DNA from: Epiperipatus broadwayi
Lineage: Eukaryota; Onychophora; Udeonychophora; Euonychophora; Peripatidae
DNA length: 64,000 nt
Assembly (NCBI GenBank): GCA_028023455.1
Contig: JAQFVV010000112.1
Coordinates: 3,568,001 to 3,632,000, forward strand
Reading direction: 5' to 3'
Shown here: piece after piece, positions 39,665 through 54,600 of the stretch
How the letters are laid out: every line of letters starts with the position of its first letter
Numbering within the stretch: the first letter of the stretch is position 1
Program-made: the position numbers and the translations under genes
The notes under the pieces: generated by a model
The model's database searches: none
What the model was told of the DNA's origin: nothing
What the model saw: the letters and a program-made list of their open reading frames with translations, nothing else

Positions 39665-41213
39665 CTTTGCAATTTTATATAAAGATTTGGTTTGTGATTT
39701 GAAGTTAATAAATTTGGTTTAAGCTGTGGACATTGTATATATATGAGAACATACCTATGTTTATATACGAAGGTAACTAATGTAATCGATTTGGTAAATT
39801 GTCATTGAAGTTGTTTAATTTACCGAATTGCTGGGATTCGCATATAATAATTAAATTCAGAAGTGTCTTTCTTATATGTATGCTAAATGTTGATGGCTTA
39901 GATCTCTTTGAAAAAGAAATTCAAGGTTTATGGATCCCTCAGAATTACTTCGCACTAAGCTGAGAAACGAACTTTATGGATCTTATAAAATAAAGTTAGA
40001 ATCATTAATAGGGTCCGCCTGCAATAAATCCAGCCGGGTCTTTTGCAGTTGCTAAAATTAATGACTGCTTGAATTTTAAGGTTTTGAAAATAAAGATTGC
40101 AAATATATTAATGGCTTCTGAGTGTGTGGGGGGGGGGGATATAAAACCTACAGTTTGAAGTGAAAAAGATTCCATTTTGTTTACTCTCATGTTGACTTAT
40201 ATTCCGGCAGTGTGCCCAGTTTTTACAATGAAAATCAGTGGCTAGAAACCGTCATAGCTGCCTCCTCGGGGCAGATCTGTTTACGGAGATGGAAGACTCT
40301 AACCCCAGCCTACCTGAAAGAATAGCATATAGAAAGAACAGACAATGAGCCAGCCTGTATGTGTGTAATCCTGTCAAGCTGCAAGCCTTCGTAGTCGGAC
40401 AATCGGTAACAAATCCTCAAACAAGCTAACGTAATGCTATAGCAATTCTAATCTTTCCTAAAGCTAGCTGTAAAATATAGTTAACATGCACAAACTCTTA
40501 AACTTAAATTAATTAAACTATGTTATATAAGCGTATTTCTACTTGTGTAAATTTAAAATAACTTTAAAAAAGCTAAATTGTAAAATCTTGCCTAATCTAA
40601 AATCCTCTTTAAGTCTTTTAAATTCAACCTGTGAAAAGATAATGACTGTCTTATTATTTTATCTATTCTCGTCTATGCTTATGCCTATATATGTATATTT
40701 TATTACAATGCATTTATTGATTTGTGCTATGCCTTCAGAGCATAGATTACTAATTATTATAAACGTAGACACTTGTTCTCAAGTAAGTTAATTCATGCTG
40801 CTTTGGCATATTTCTAAATCTCTGGTCTGAAAACCTATTCATATATATATATTAGTTAAGGTACTATGTTTTGGCTTAATATTTCATACAGGTTTGCTTA
40901 TTAAAAATCTGTTTAGTTGAATATGCAAGAGTGATATTTTAAAGCATATTATAAGTAATTAGTCAATTTTAAGTCCCAAATATGCGTTAGCCCTCCTTAA
41001 TTTATTATTATAAACTATGTAGGCTAATTCGTAAACTAGATCATTTTAATAAATCCCTTTTTAGCACGGTTTTAAGTATGCTAATTTGCGAAATGGCGTA
41101 TGGTAGTTTCGCGCTTTATTAACTTTAATAATTGATATTTAGAAAGCGTTGCGAAAGGGCTTTTATGAAGCATTTCGGTGCATTATGCCTTGCTATTATA
41201 TGTTTATTAAACT

Positions 41214-41307
41214 GGGATTTGGTTTTAGGGCCATTCCATTATTCTTAGTTCGGACAGCTCTCTTTTGAATGGGCTTTTGGTTTTAAGGGCCATCCCATTA
41301 TTTCTTT
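41214..41307. repeat. Imperfect direct repeat
   Basis: GGTTTTAGGGCCATTCCATT and GGTTTTAAGGGCCATCCCAT recur about 57 bp apart, both preceded by GGG and followed by ATT-TCTT. Function unknown. Confidence 0.6.
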
Positions 41308-44300
41308 TAGAATTGGAACACCGATATCCAGCATCGTATGTTAAGGCTGTTCGATCATCCGATCTAAATGTTCACAGATAGCTCACGAGAACCGAGTAAT
41401 TGTTATTGAATCTCATGAGTAAAGGCACATTCGAGCCGCATCTCTTATGTAATTTGTATAGCGCCGTAGTCTCGGAAGTTATGCTACAAATTGTCAGTTC
41501 GCCTGCCATTATATTATTTGTTCAGCATTGATCTGAACCTCAGATCTGGTTTACATAATACTATATGCATAGGGCGCATTGACTGCTCATTATGTAATAT
41601 TACATATATATATTATATAAAGTTGACACTCAAGATTTAACTCTTAGCAACCCAGTAGGAATGGCAGAGCATAAACAATGCATCACTATAGACGTAGAAA
41701 CAATTTTACGTCATAATAAATGATTGAGTGCAATAGACCGGAGAACTTGTAGTTCATATATTCACCATACCACCCGCGAGTGAACAATCCAGTGCACTTA
41801 ATTGTTATTGTTTTGTCAAGATTAAATAATTTTAAATATATTGATGCTATTGTCTTATTTACTCTGTTGGTATTGAATCACTTTCAAAATTTATTAATAT
41901 ATGCATTATATAACCAGCCATAAGTTGTGTGTTTAGTTAAGCTGTCAATTGTTTAGTTAATTATTAAGAGATTCCGAGTGTGACCTCATATATGTCATTC
42001 ATAGGATAGTAAGTCAAGGAGCGGTGGTAAAGGAGCTGAGGTGCAATCGGATTTGAGGTCTCAAACCCCCATCTAGGTCAGCCTTGGTATAATTTGCCAA
42101 AACTCTGGATTTTGTTGCGTGAATGTACAAATGTGACTGTTACAATACCCTGATGCAATATCACAGATAATAGCTTGATTATACAGTCCACACATTTCAA
42201 CTCTTAGCTGGCAATGTAAGAACAAATGTCGCTAATCTTTTCTTAATACAAGTAATAGTGAACATCATAAAACATGCAGAATGACATTATTCTTATTAAT
42301 ATATGTTAAATATTTTCATGGCATGCAAAATCAAGTATTTAAATTTTATAAAATCTAACGTCTCTACCTAATGTTATATTTCTAAGATATATACTAAAGC
42401 AGATAGTTTTGTTCCATGATCTGGTAGCATATAGTAGCTCATATTACGTTGACATGATCGGATTATATAACAGCTGCTTTGTATTTACAATATGTATATA
42501 TAAATTAAGATTATAGTATAAAAATTTCTAAAAAATAATATATGGAGAAAGCACACTCATATATATATATAGTACTGTGGTATTGAATTATTCATAATTG
42601 TTTCATAACAATTAAATACCCATTCCTGACATTTTTTACTTTAATAATTTTTTTAATTTTTAATGAAAATGTACCAATAATTTTCCTATTGGCAGATGTA
42701 GTTTCAATGGTTAATATTTTTAAGATGGTAATGCTTCCGGAATCTATACAGCCACCTCTTAATTTATCGCCAATAGCTTGCAATCCGGATTATCAACTAA
42801 ATTCTTCAGACATAAGGCTTTCTGACCCAGAACACTTTTGATTCGTAACATTTAAGCATAGATTTAAGATCTTTTCCATTTTATCCAAAATATTATCCGT
42901 TATTCTAGTTACAACATTAATGTTTCAGTGGCACGAATAGCTTTTTATAATTTCTTTGATCAATGACTCATTATTCTTTTGAAACCCACAGCCGATTTCA
43001 GAAAATGACTTATTAAATCAATAATTTACCCCCCCCCCCATTCAATGAGAGACTTCTTTTTTTGGGATTTATCGCTCATCTAAAGATAAGCATTTAATAA
43101 ATATTGTATATAAAAATTTAAAAAAAGATTGCTGCTATAAACTACATCCATAAAATTTATTACATTTATGAATTTCAATGTGTTTTTTCATTTTTTTTTT
43201 TAATATGCACAAGCATATAATATATATAAGACAAATAATGTGCTAAAATTTTTTACTACATTAATTTTTCATCCAAGTTAATAAACTAACCGACATAAAT
43301 TGATATTTTCTAAGCAACAATAAACAGAATTCAATGGTAAGTTACTTGCTCAACTTTACAAGTGCTATCACTGCACAATGTGTCGCAAAAGCTTTTCTGA
43401 ATATATTCGAAAATATTCAGAGCACACATACTTTAAAATTTGTTCATAATAAAAAACAGCACTGCAAAACACGAGGAAACTTTTGAATATCATTATGAAT
43501 GCACTGACATTGTATTAAATTTGATATAATAAAGCAATAATTTTATTAATTCATTTCTATTAAATTAAATAATAACAGGGAGGAAAAAAAATTCAGTTTT
43601 GCAAATAGCAATTTTAAATTAAAATTTAGTTTTATATCCTTTAAAGTTTTTTAAATTAACTTTTTTTAACTATTTATAATTTAGTCATTAATTTAGGGGC
43701 ATTATGTTGGCACTGCTATTGTTTTCTATTTATCTTTGCTATTAAAACTTAGTTTAATGGTTCACATTGTTTTTTAAATGTAAAAATGGAAACTAAAATT
43801 AATAGCATTAAAAAAAATATTGAAGTTGACAATATTAATGTAGAGAGGCATACAAATTTTTATCACAGAAGCCTAGAATACATAGACTAGTAGATTATTT
43901 AGTCTGAGACTAACTCTGAGTATGCCTTTTTTGTTTGTTTTAGTAGTTCAGAAAGAAAAATTAATTTTCCCTTATTTATTTAAGCTTATTTACGTAACAT
44001 AATTTGTAAAATATTTATTTTGAAAAATACAAGTCATAAAAGCTGTAGTTAAGTTAAAGCAGAAATTGTTTTTAATGGCTAAAATAATTGTTTCATAATT
44101 GCTAGTGAAATTAGTTTTTAAATCTATTTTCATTCTGTTATGATATCTTAATTAAAATTTGTTTCTATTTTAAAAATGGAATTCAAATAAAAAATGTTCA
44201 ATAATTTTTATGAAAAGTCAAAGGTCATGACCAATATAAAAAGAGCCACTGTTACCGTTACATATTCATTTTAGTATTTTTATTTTGCAAAGTTCAAATA

Positions 44301-45335
44301 TTAATTTTTACAATAACCTTTGTTTGTAAGCTTATATTTGCAATAAATAATGCAAAGCTTATCAATATGATATAAAATAAAAATAAAATGTTGCAAATAT
44401 GAACAAATTTATCATTAGTGTATTACTAATTTTTATTAGTCACTCATTAGACAAGTGATTATCCAATAATAAATATTTCTGTAGTGCGAAAGTTTTAAAA
44501 TATGCATCCCCGAATAATTATGATAAAGCATACTCGAAGTAGTAGTACACAGTAAGAATTGTCAGCCCATTATTTGTAAAAATTTATAATTTTGATTTAA
44601 GAGTTCATTTTTATCCAGATAATATATTTATTTAACATATATTATAATATCCAATAAGACAATTAGAAATATTAAAAAATGTGATCGGGGTGAATTGCCA
44701 AATTTTTTATATTTCTTTTTAAGTTAATTTATTTAATAAAATAAGATTTATCTATTTTAGATAAAAATATTATATATATAGTTATGTTAATCCAAAGGAA
44801 CTTTGATAATTTCTAGTAAATTCAGTAGGTTAGGAAAAACCGTTTATACGACTACCACATAATTTAACCTCTTTGTGTTTACGCCCACACAATGCGGGCA
44901 ATGATTTTCAAATTATAAACATCCAGGTTGAGGTTAAGATTAATGGAAATCTATGCAGGCTATGCATGTGCTTTTTACACCTTCGTTTTCATCTTTCTCT
45001 CTACTTTCCAGAAAGGTAAATTGTATTTTTCTATGATAAAAAATAAAAATTTTATGATAATTTTTGTGATTAAATAGATTGAATTTTTTTGACTTTCATT
45101 TTTTTGATAGTTACTGGAGAACACTTCAGCGTAAAAAGTTTTACTTTTTCTGTTGTATTTTGAAAACGTTATAGGGACCTAATGATAAGTATTTTTATTT
45201 TTCTATATTTTTTTAATTATTGTTTTATATATATATTTGCTAAAAAAAAAAAAAAACTCAAAAAATTATTATTGAAACATAAAAAAAAAAGATCGTGATT
45301 ATTGGCATTTTTTCCTATAATGTGAGCCTGGGTGG

Positions 45336-45750
45336 ATGGAGTATTTGAATTAATTGATACAAGACAAAAATAAATATAATGACCTGATTTAGATTTTTCT
45401 ATAATTTTTTTGTCTGCATTTTAATAATAATAAAAATAAGCAAATGCTAAAAGTAATGATTATGACAGTACATAAACTTAGGCAGATTATAGACTATTAA
45501 AATATATATTTCAAGGCTGCATTACTATTGAATCTAAGAAAAACAAAAAGCTGATATCATGAATTATCTACATTTTTTGTTTATTTCGTGAATTTGGGTA
45601 TTTGATTTAATTGATATGACCCAAAGATGAACATATTTTGGAAATATAACGACCGGATTTAATTTTTCTATAATTTCTTGTCTGCATTTTAATTATTAGT
45701 AAAAAATACGCAAATGCTAAAAGTAACGATTTTGACAGTATATATATAAA
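45336..45750. repeat. Diverged direct duplication, about 140-150-bp units
   Basis: Two copies (about 45336-45476 and 45597-45750) share GTCTGCATTTTAAT, GCAAATGCTAAAAGTAA and TTGACAGTA/ATGACAGTA words in the same order, separated by about 120 bp. Confidence 0.65.
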
Positions 45751-46329
45751 CTACAAACTTATGTACCTCAAGCTTAATTCTATAATGAATTTAGTATTTC
45801 TTCAATTTTTATTTTATTTTGTATATAGTGACTACTTTAGTAGTACTTTTTAATAAATTACAATCTGTATTTAAGTTCTTTATTATAATATTCAAATTAT
45901 ACTAATTATTGATTAATATTAACTACTTGTTATAAGGAGTAATAGTAGGAATGACTTATACATTGCAAACTCCTGTATGGAAATAAATTTTGAAGGGCTA
46001 CTGAGAAAATTGAAAGGTACTAATGTCTTTATAAGTGATGGATTATTAATTTTTTAGAAATTTTATGATGAATCCAACTAACCTACTAACAAAAATATAA
46101 CTTTAAGTTGTATGCATGATAATTTAGGATTTATGAAATAATATGAAAATAATTATTAGAAATATTAACTTTTATTCTTTTTTTTTTTATTACTTTGAAT
46201 ATCAATGACTATTTTTTTCAGTTTAATTACATTCTTTGGTATTTAATCTTTAAAATATTTATTATGTCATTTTTTATTAATAAAACTTAATTATGATAAA
46301 ATTTGTGGCTTAGCCTAATTTTTTAAAAT

Positions 46330-47455
46330 ACACCTGGGTCTCTTTTTACGTGGACTTATTTAATACGATTTTGAAGTTACGCGATTCGTGTTTCACTGGA
46401 AGTCGACCTCCGATAATGCGCTATTACTTTAAATAATAAAATTCGCGCACTTACGTTATATTCAAAGTAATAGCACATTATTGGAATTCTACTTTCATCT
46501 TAGTAATTTCAATATTTTTAGTGCTTTATAATAGTAAGATTTTATGCAATAATGAAACAAATCACGATTTCCACATTTTATGTATACACACATTAAATTT
46601 TACAAGATTATAATGTAAATTTGTTCAAACATTGTGCGTGTTAATTTTGCATTTTAAATCACATTCTGTTTTTGCTTTTTAATTAAAAAAGAACGTAATC
46701 AATTATTAATCATTTAGTGTCCACAAGTTTATTTTTAAAAGGTCAGTAATAGCACTGTCACAATTAAAAATTAAATCTGATTTTTAATTGTAATTAACAA
46801 TTTAAAAATTACTTATGGGCGACTTGAAATTAATGTGATGTAAAACGAAATTTGATTTTTAAACGGAATTGAAAATTAAAGACAAAAATAAGAATTTAAT
46901 TTTTAGTTGTTAGTTTTAAATAAATTTTTCCCAGCAGTGGTGAATAAATGTCTTTTAATTATCATAAGACTAAGTTCATAAACAATAAAATCATCGTCGT
47001 CGTCAACAGAAAACCATTATCACAACATGAGAGTGAACTTGGCGCTAGTTGTATTTCCTCTTGTGAGAATAATTGCTGAGATATTCTTGACTTCGTTTAA
47101 GGAGAAGCCAAATACATCACATCACATGAGAATCTGATTTTTTACTAGTTTGCAAACGAACGTGTTTTTGGGCAAATAGCGATAATAATTAAAACGTGTA
47201 TAAAAAAATGTAAATTACTGTACTGTAAATTATGCATAAAAATATATTATTTTGAATAAAATTAAATATTATAGTTAAAAAAAGTTTGTCTTGTTCAATT
47301 TTTTTCAAATTTGAAATTTTTTATTAGTCATATTTTATTTCCTTATTTTTTTTTTTTGCGCGAATTTTGAAAAATCACAGACTGCATCCCCCCCTTTTCA
47401 ATGTAAGTTACGTCTATTTTTGCGCGATTTCGTTTGCGCGCGTTTTCTGAGGAAC
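46330..47455. mobile_element. Possible pogo/Tigger-like non-autonomous element
   Basis: Both edges hold CpG-rich, A/T-interrupted sequence (ACGTGGACTTATTTAATACG on the left; inverted right GGTTCCTCAGAAAACGCGCG), loosely resembling pogo-type ends. A short hairpin (GATAATGCGCTATTACTTT and its inverse) lies at 46411-46488. Terminal match is weak and no transposase is present. Confidence 0.25.
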
Positions 47456-47548
47456 CTATCTATTGCGTATTCAATATGGCTGCTTGAAAGTGAAACGGTT
47501 AAACTTAATATTTTTCCAGCAGCATTTTTTTTATCTTTACATCAATAC

Positions 47549-47867
47549 TTATTGTAAACCTTAGTAAATAATAGATGCAGATAGTAATGCTTAATTCTTA
47601 ACTGGTGATGTCATATCCAATACCCCAGATTAGTTTCAAGCTTACAGCTTTCATCAGTAAAGAGCTTTGGATCTTGAACCAATGTCTGAATCTTTAGGAT
47701 ACAATGCTTGATAATGAAACAGAGGTAAATGATGGTTACCAGAGCAAAGGTGCATTAGATTCTAAAGGTTCAGACACTCGTCTAAAATCCAAAGCTCACT
47801 GATGAAAACTACAATTGAATAGGATTTATTTAAAACTATCATCTGTATCTATTATTTATTACAATAA
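47549..47867. mobile_element. Palindromic MITE-like element
   Basis: The ends are inverted copies: TTATTGTAAACCTTAGTAAA and ATAATAGATGCAGATAGT pair with ACTATCATCTGTATCTATTA and TTATTACAATAA. The interior arms also pair: GAGCTTTGGATCTTGAACCA against the inverse of CTAAAATCCAAAGCTC, with GTCTGAATCTTTAG against its inverse. No coding potential. Confidence 0.7.
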
Positions 47868-49959
47868 GTGGCATAGACGTTTTAGTTTCAAAATGACTTT
47901 TTGCTTAATTTTCTTTTTTTTTATATATTACGTTTTTTGAATTTATTATTACAGATAAAAGAAAATCTCTAACAATCCCTCTTTTAAATGTCATGATTTA
48001 AATTTTATTTAATATCTACTTAAATATGAACCAATATTCAACAGGAGTTATAAGCTATAACAAAAGCAAATTAAAAATTTCTAGCAACAAGAGATCCAAA
48101 AAATATATAAGTATTTTAAACACTTCCTACTGTACTAAATTTTTATCAATCAACATCCAAAAATTATTTTCTTATAAAAAGTAAAATTAGCAACAACTTG
48201 TGATTATCCACTCATTTCATATTTTTAATTACAGGCTACTTGTTTATTTCAAATAACATGATTCAAGGAAAAAGATGTTAAAAGAATTAATTAACTAAAG
48301 TTCTCAAAATTTGAGAGAGGGAAGTTATTTTGTAATTACAAATATATTCAAACTTTTAAAATTATCAGTACTAATTGTTAAAAACATTAAAAAATGCATA
48401 GCTATTTTTTTAACTGTAATAACAAACAATTTTGTGAGACAGTTAAAAATAACCTATTAACCAAATAATCCCTATCTATCAATATATTTTTATAAGCTAT
48501 TGAAAAGTGTAAATCAGTTTATATGTTAAACAAAATTTTTAAGCAAAAATTTAATAATGATCACATTATCTCAATTGTAAATCTAGCAAAAGTAGTCAAT
48601 AGAAAAACAAGAATTTGATAATGACAAAAAATGAAGCAGGAAAAAAAATACAATATGGTGTATGGTACAACTGTTTAGAAACAAGACCCTTTCCAATGAA
48701 TTAAATGGGATGAGTTATTCAAACAATATAGAATATAGATCTAGCAATCATAAATCTGTAAAATATTTTTCAGACTTCAGATAACTGCAAATGTTCCAAG
48801 AGTAAAATCGTTATAAAAGAATTGTTTTTTTTGTTTTTTTTAAAAAAGCCGTAAAATGGTTATTTAAATTTCTTCTAGGCCATTGCATTCATATATCTGA
48901 TGAAATGTGAAAATTGTATACAACTTAAGTATGTGTATTTTTATGTAAAATTCACAAGTTTAAAACTGAAATACCTATTTCCATATTATCATCAGATTAT
49001 TTATAATGATAAGAGACTAGTTTTTGATAAAAAAGATTTTTATTCTATTCTAAAAAACCCAATTACAATGAACGAAAATAAATAGCAATAAGATATCGCA
49101 TTACACTGAGTTGCAAATCTCATTTTCTTGGCAGCTGCGTGATGTTAAGATATGTAGTCTAAGTAAATATTTTTTTTTATAAAATAATTTTTGTGTATTA
49201 ATTTTGAACAAGCTATTCAGAAAAACAGAAATTGTTCGAGGTAAATCATATTTTTGTTAAAATATATGATTAAAATTTAAACTATCCAGAAAATATACAT
49301 TCACTGATATTTAAGTTTATTATAATAAACTTCCTTAAAGTTTTCTATCTTTCCCTCTTTTTTGATGGTTAAACAGCAGTAATTGATCAAACAATATATT
49401 TATAACCATACAAAATAAATTATTACCTAGAATATTTCATATCATTGCATTTACAAATCAAAGATCCCTATCGCTAAACACTTTTATTTAATGATGTTCT
49501 AGATTTAGAAAGTCACAAATTCTATGACTCATGACAATTAAGTATAGGTTTTAAAAAACTAAAATAAAAACTTTATAAAGACTGGATAGTAAAGATTATT
49601 CCAATTTCATTAACATCCCACACATTGAAGAAAGATGAAAAAACATTTTCAAAATAAAGAACAATTGTTTGTTCTTGATTCTTTTCAGCTGGCTGAGTTT
49701 TTTTTGGGTGGATATTACTCAAAAGTTGACTAATTTAAATCATAAAGGCTAGGATGTAAAAATTTAGAACAAATGATTAATGTAATTAATTATTCAATGT
49801 TGAAATTTACACCTGGATAAATAATCATTTTATTTATCAAAAATGAATAACATTTATCTGTAACTGTATACAACATATTATCTATTCTCTATTTACATAA
49901 TATATACATCAGGTAATCAAGTCTGGCCAGACGACTCCAAGAAGGAAAAAAACGGCTCT

Positions 49960-51640
49960 AAAAAAAATTCTGTGATGACTATACAAACCAATCTGGGAAA
50001 TACTTCCAAATATAGAATATACTAGTCCACTTTTCTGTTTACTTAATATTTTGCAATGTTGTCTTAATTTCTTCAGGAAAAAACCTTTCTGAAATATCGA
50101 ACTCTTCATTTTATTCTCTGCCACATTTTCTAAATGGAAACAATCAATACTGCATTTCTTAAGATTTGACAAAATCTATGTAACTTAAATGTTATCTACT
50201 TTTCCAAAGAAAACACATTGAAGTTCACTATAAAACAAATCTTTAAATAGTCTTGTATTCATTTGTTTTTTTAGTCCAATCCAATCAAAATATGATTTCA
50301 CAATTCTATAAAATCACATCCAACATTTTAAAGAACATTGATTGTTTTTATGATCTTACTGTTATATTTGTAAAATTTTATGGATCTTTATATCGTTTTT
50401 ATAGTATCCAAGTCTCACTTCCATAAATTAAATTAGGTAAATTATCAGCTCTATATATTAATTTAATAGCAATAATTGTTTCCCTTTTGTATTAAAAGCA
50501 GAAGTTTATTGCAGTCTATGTTGCACACATCCAAGTCCCTTTCTGTTTATAAAACTATCATGATATAAATTCTCAACTTGATAACCATTCAAACTAAAAG
50601 TTGCTGAGGATTTTTCTTTTGTCACTGGCTGATAAAGAATTAATTTTTTTAATGTTAAGCATTAAACCAAAGCCTTTATATGTTGCATTCAAAACATTAA
50701 ATACATTCTATAGAACTGAAAAAATATTAGCATGCTATAAATCCAGAATCCAAGAAGTTCTTGTTTTTAATTTATTTACATTAAAAATTCCACTATCAAA
50801 TCTGTATCACATATTGACCAGAAAACCAATGTTATATAAAAATTGAGACCAATGTTTGAGCAAGAACATATTCTTTCTTAACAACAGTTTTCAAATGCTC
50901 CAGATTTTCAACCTGTAATAATAATTTACTCTCATTCCATAATATAAAAGCTGAGTATTCAAAAAATCTGACGAATAAACAACTAATTTCAATCAATGCC
51001 ACAGTAAAAACTAATAAAAATATATAAATTATGCATTTGCCTGCCAACAAAAATCATGTCTGCAGTGCTTCCTGATTCTTTAAAACTGAATGAGCTTGTC
51101 ACTGACAACCATTCAACTACAACTTAAAACAACCTATTCAATAAGATCCATGACATGCCTTTGCTGCAGTGGATAGAAATGGTATTCCACAATAATTATA
51201 AAAATCCTAGTTTATTATTGTTTTTAAAAATTGGAACAATCAAAGCTTTAAGATTAATAATTTTGAAGGTAATATACCAATGTTTTATAACCTCTGGATA
51301 TTTCTCAACAAAGCTGCAGTCTTTTTATTTTCAAAAATATAAAGAGCTGTTCTGACTTCACTAAACTGGATATATCATTAAAAGTAGACATTTTAATTCT
51401 TGTGCCATTATTCAAGACTCGTTCCATCTGTTCAAAACATCAGTCAGTATATAAGACTGCAATTGCTGGATTTAATAGAATAGTGATAATTTCTCAGATA
51501 CACGAGTTAGTTTCAGTCCCTCAAAAAAAGATGTAGTGTTCACAATCAGTGAATGTCTTCTCTGAAATTTAAATCCGTCAATCATTTATTAGCCTTCTTA
51601 GCCCAACACACATATATGTAAAGAAGCTACAAAATATTCC
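49960..51640 (-). pseudogene. Non-LTR retrotransposon, decayed copy C
   Basis: Same family and strand as A and B. Near 51.05 kb the minus strand reads ESGSTADMIFVGRQMH (RT fingers). Near 50.6 kb EKSSATFSLNGYQVENLYH matches the segment after the catalytic core (consensus ITVNGxxLxxVxxFxYLG). The 3' end begins near TCTGTGATGACTATACAAAC, shared with A and B. Frames are broken throughout. Confidence 0.75.
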
Positions 51641-54600
51641 AAATTAATTTTTTAAATAGTCAATAACTTAGCATAAAAAAATAAGATAAAAATTATTCTT
51701 TATTAGTAGCAAACTTAATTTCTTTATATCATACTATTCAAATGATAAACCTGTTTAGTGATATAAAAACAGTACTTTTCATTCATTTATTAGCAGAAAA
51801 ATAAGTAGACTTCTTTATCAGCTATATTAATTTTATTATTTTACTTGTGTTCAACTATTTATTTAACAGTACAAAAAAAAAAAAGCCCTTTCTTATATTT
51901 ATCAATTTAAATATCATTACACATGTAGTGAATACAAATTTCATAAAAATGTTTTCACAATGGTAAAAATCTGTAATTATGATCATGCAAATAGGCAATT
52001 TAATATACCACTTGTAAAGATTCATAATTTTTTTCAAATTTACATATGTATCAGATTATGCAAAAAGTTGTGGAACCGCTACAGAAATTTGAAGAACAAT
52101 GTATATCATAAACATACAAGTTGAAATTAACTTTTAAAAAAAAAAAAAAAAGATATAATTTTAAACATTACTGACATTGGTAAAAATGTTACTAAAAATA
52201 TATGGTGAAAAAAGATTAACAAATGGAAATCTTGAAATGACTAACTTAACAAAATACCAATATAAAAAACTATAAGGTACAAATTTTAATATTCTAGGGA
52301 ATCCCTGGTTCTGAAAAATCAGACATAAAACTAATAATTTAAGTAAAATTTATCAAGGAAATTTCTATGATCAACTAATGTAATATACCAAAAACAAATT
52401 AATAATTCATCTAGCTTAAATTTTATCTGTATTTGGTATCAATTCATTCACTGCATATCACTCCATAGCTTATTCACACAAAAAATAACAAATGGACTAA
52501 AACATTTAAATTAGTTTCATTCCAAGTCTTTCTTAATGGAAAAAGATTGCATAATCTCCTATAATACTATTCAATGGCCCGAATTAAGCAAGGTTTTCAA
52601 TTCAAATTCATTCGCCTGCTTCAATGTACAATTTGTGATCACAGTAACGACTGCAATCATTTTTGACAATCTATCAACAAACTATTTCAAAATAGTTTAA
52701 ATGCATCAATATTTCAAACTGATATATTTTGATGATGAAATAGAAATAACTACAATCGAAAATAAAAACTGTTTTGATGTGACTAACACCAGAATCTAGG
52801 CTTTCCGATTTGTATTTTATTAAATTTAAACTAAAAAATTTGGGAATGCAAGATCAATTTGAGATTTAGTGCTACTGAGAACAGTGAAGTAAAACTATTG
52901 TCATAGACTATGCCATTACATCACATAATCCTACACATACGAATAGCATTTCTTCAAATCCCTATCCCATACTGGTTTTTTGCTATTCAAAAATACAGCT
53001 GTTATTGTGATAAGAATCTAATCACTTTTTTTGATTAGGTTTTGAGAATAAATCATTTCATAAAATGCACAAAGTAGGAAAATCTCAGGCAAATTTAGTT
53101 GGTAGTAATACATATTATTTTTATGTCTATATAATTAATTTACTATAACTTTTTTCCAGACTATGATTTACAGTTGTTAAGTTCTGTAGCATATTATGAT
53201 AGTCTAATATTCAGCTAATAAATTCATCATTTATCTCATTCTAATATCTTATTAGAGATCCACTCTTGTATTTAATTCTTCTTTCAAAATTTAAAGCTTA
53301 CACAAAACAGTTATTCAACTTGCATAGTATATAGACCATTGAAAGATTTATTTTCCCAGTGAATAAATATTCCAATATATTTAACACCTCACCCACTCTT
53401 CTTGCATTGCTTATATCAAATTTCTCCTAATGTACTTTTCACAGTATTTTATTTAATTCCCATTACAAAAATTGAAAAGATGAGAATATCTTTGAAAGAC
53501 TATAGGACACTATATTTTAGAATATACCCCCCAAAAATCCCACTAAGCAGTGGAAATGTAGGAGCTAAATAAAACACAAAATACAGGGGGAGGGGGTTAA
53601 GAATTTAGATTTAAAAAATAAAAAAAGAACTGATGATCTAATACCTAACTATATGAACTATTTTCTAAATCAATCTCAAATCAAGCAATTAATTTACATT
53701 ATTTCCATTAGGTGGATGGAATTGGCACTTCCATATTACAAACAATATATGACACCTCATTTATGCACAAACCAACACAAGAATCTTTCAAATAAAACTT
53801 TGAAGGACGCAAATAGGACTTAATAAAAGATTGAAAAATATGTGGCAAACCAAATAGTAAAAAATGTATCCAAGTAACCTGTTTAGATTTAGCAATATCA
53901 TTTATGAAAATATTCAACTTTCCATTATCCTCCTCTCATAAAACAATTTTTAATAAAAATTTATGGAGAATGGTATACAACTCATATAGAGTAAAACCTA
54001 ATATAATTCGTTATAAATTTTCATGCAGTCATCGTTTAACAAATAATTCATTAGTAAATGAAATTCAGTTTTTTTTTTAAAAAAGGGTTAAGATTTTTAT
54101 GTGATATAAACACTAACTTCATGTGAACTTTATGTAAAACTCATAGCTGTTGAATTTAATTTCTGGACATCTTTCACTACACAGAATACAAAATATAAAT
54201 ATATAATTTATTTTCATGCTTTAAAGTAGCACTAAATTAAAATTATTCTTTGTATTTCTCCGTAATTAACTAACGAAAATCATTCTCATTTTAGTAATTT
54301 TCGCGACCCCACCCCCCGCTAAGTAATATTTTATTCAGAATCAGCTATGTCGACATACAGAATAATATAATTAAATGTCAAGTTTATTAAATAACATCTA
54401 ATGCATTATCTTAAAACATAATCTTTAAACTTTGAGCGAAAAGATTGTGGGCAAAAAAAGTCAAAGATAAGTTTTTATATAGCTATACTTTAAGAAAATA
54501 CACAGCACGTATTTAATGGAACACTTTTGAAAATGAATATCTCGCGCAGACATTAAAATTTTTATTTATAACAATAAGTATATTAAACAACTATATTAAT

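Noticed and set aside
41990-42070. tRNA-like A and B box words
   Set aside because: The B-box match is poor and no cloverleaf can be drawn; not enough even for a SINE call.
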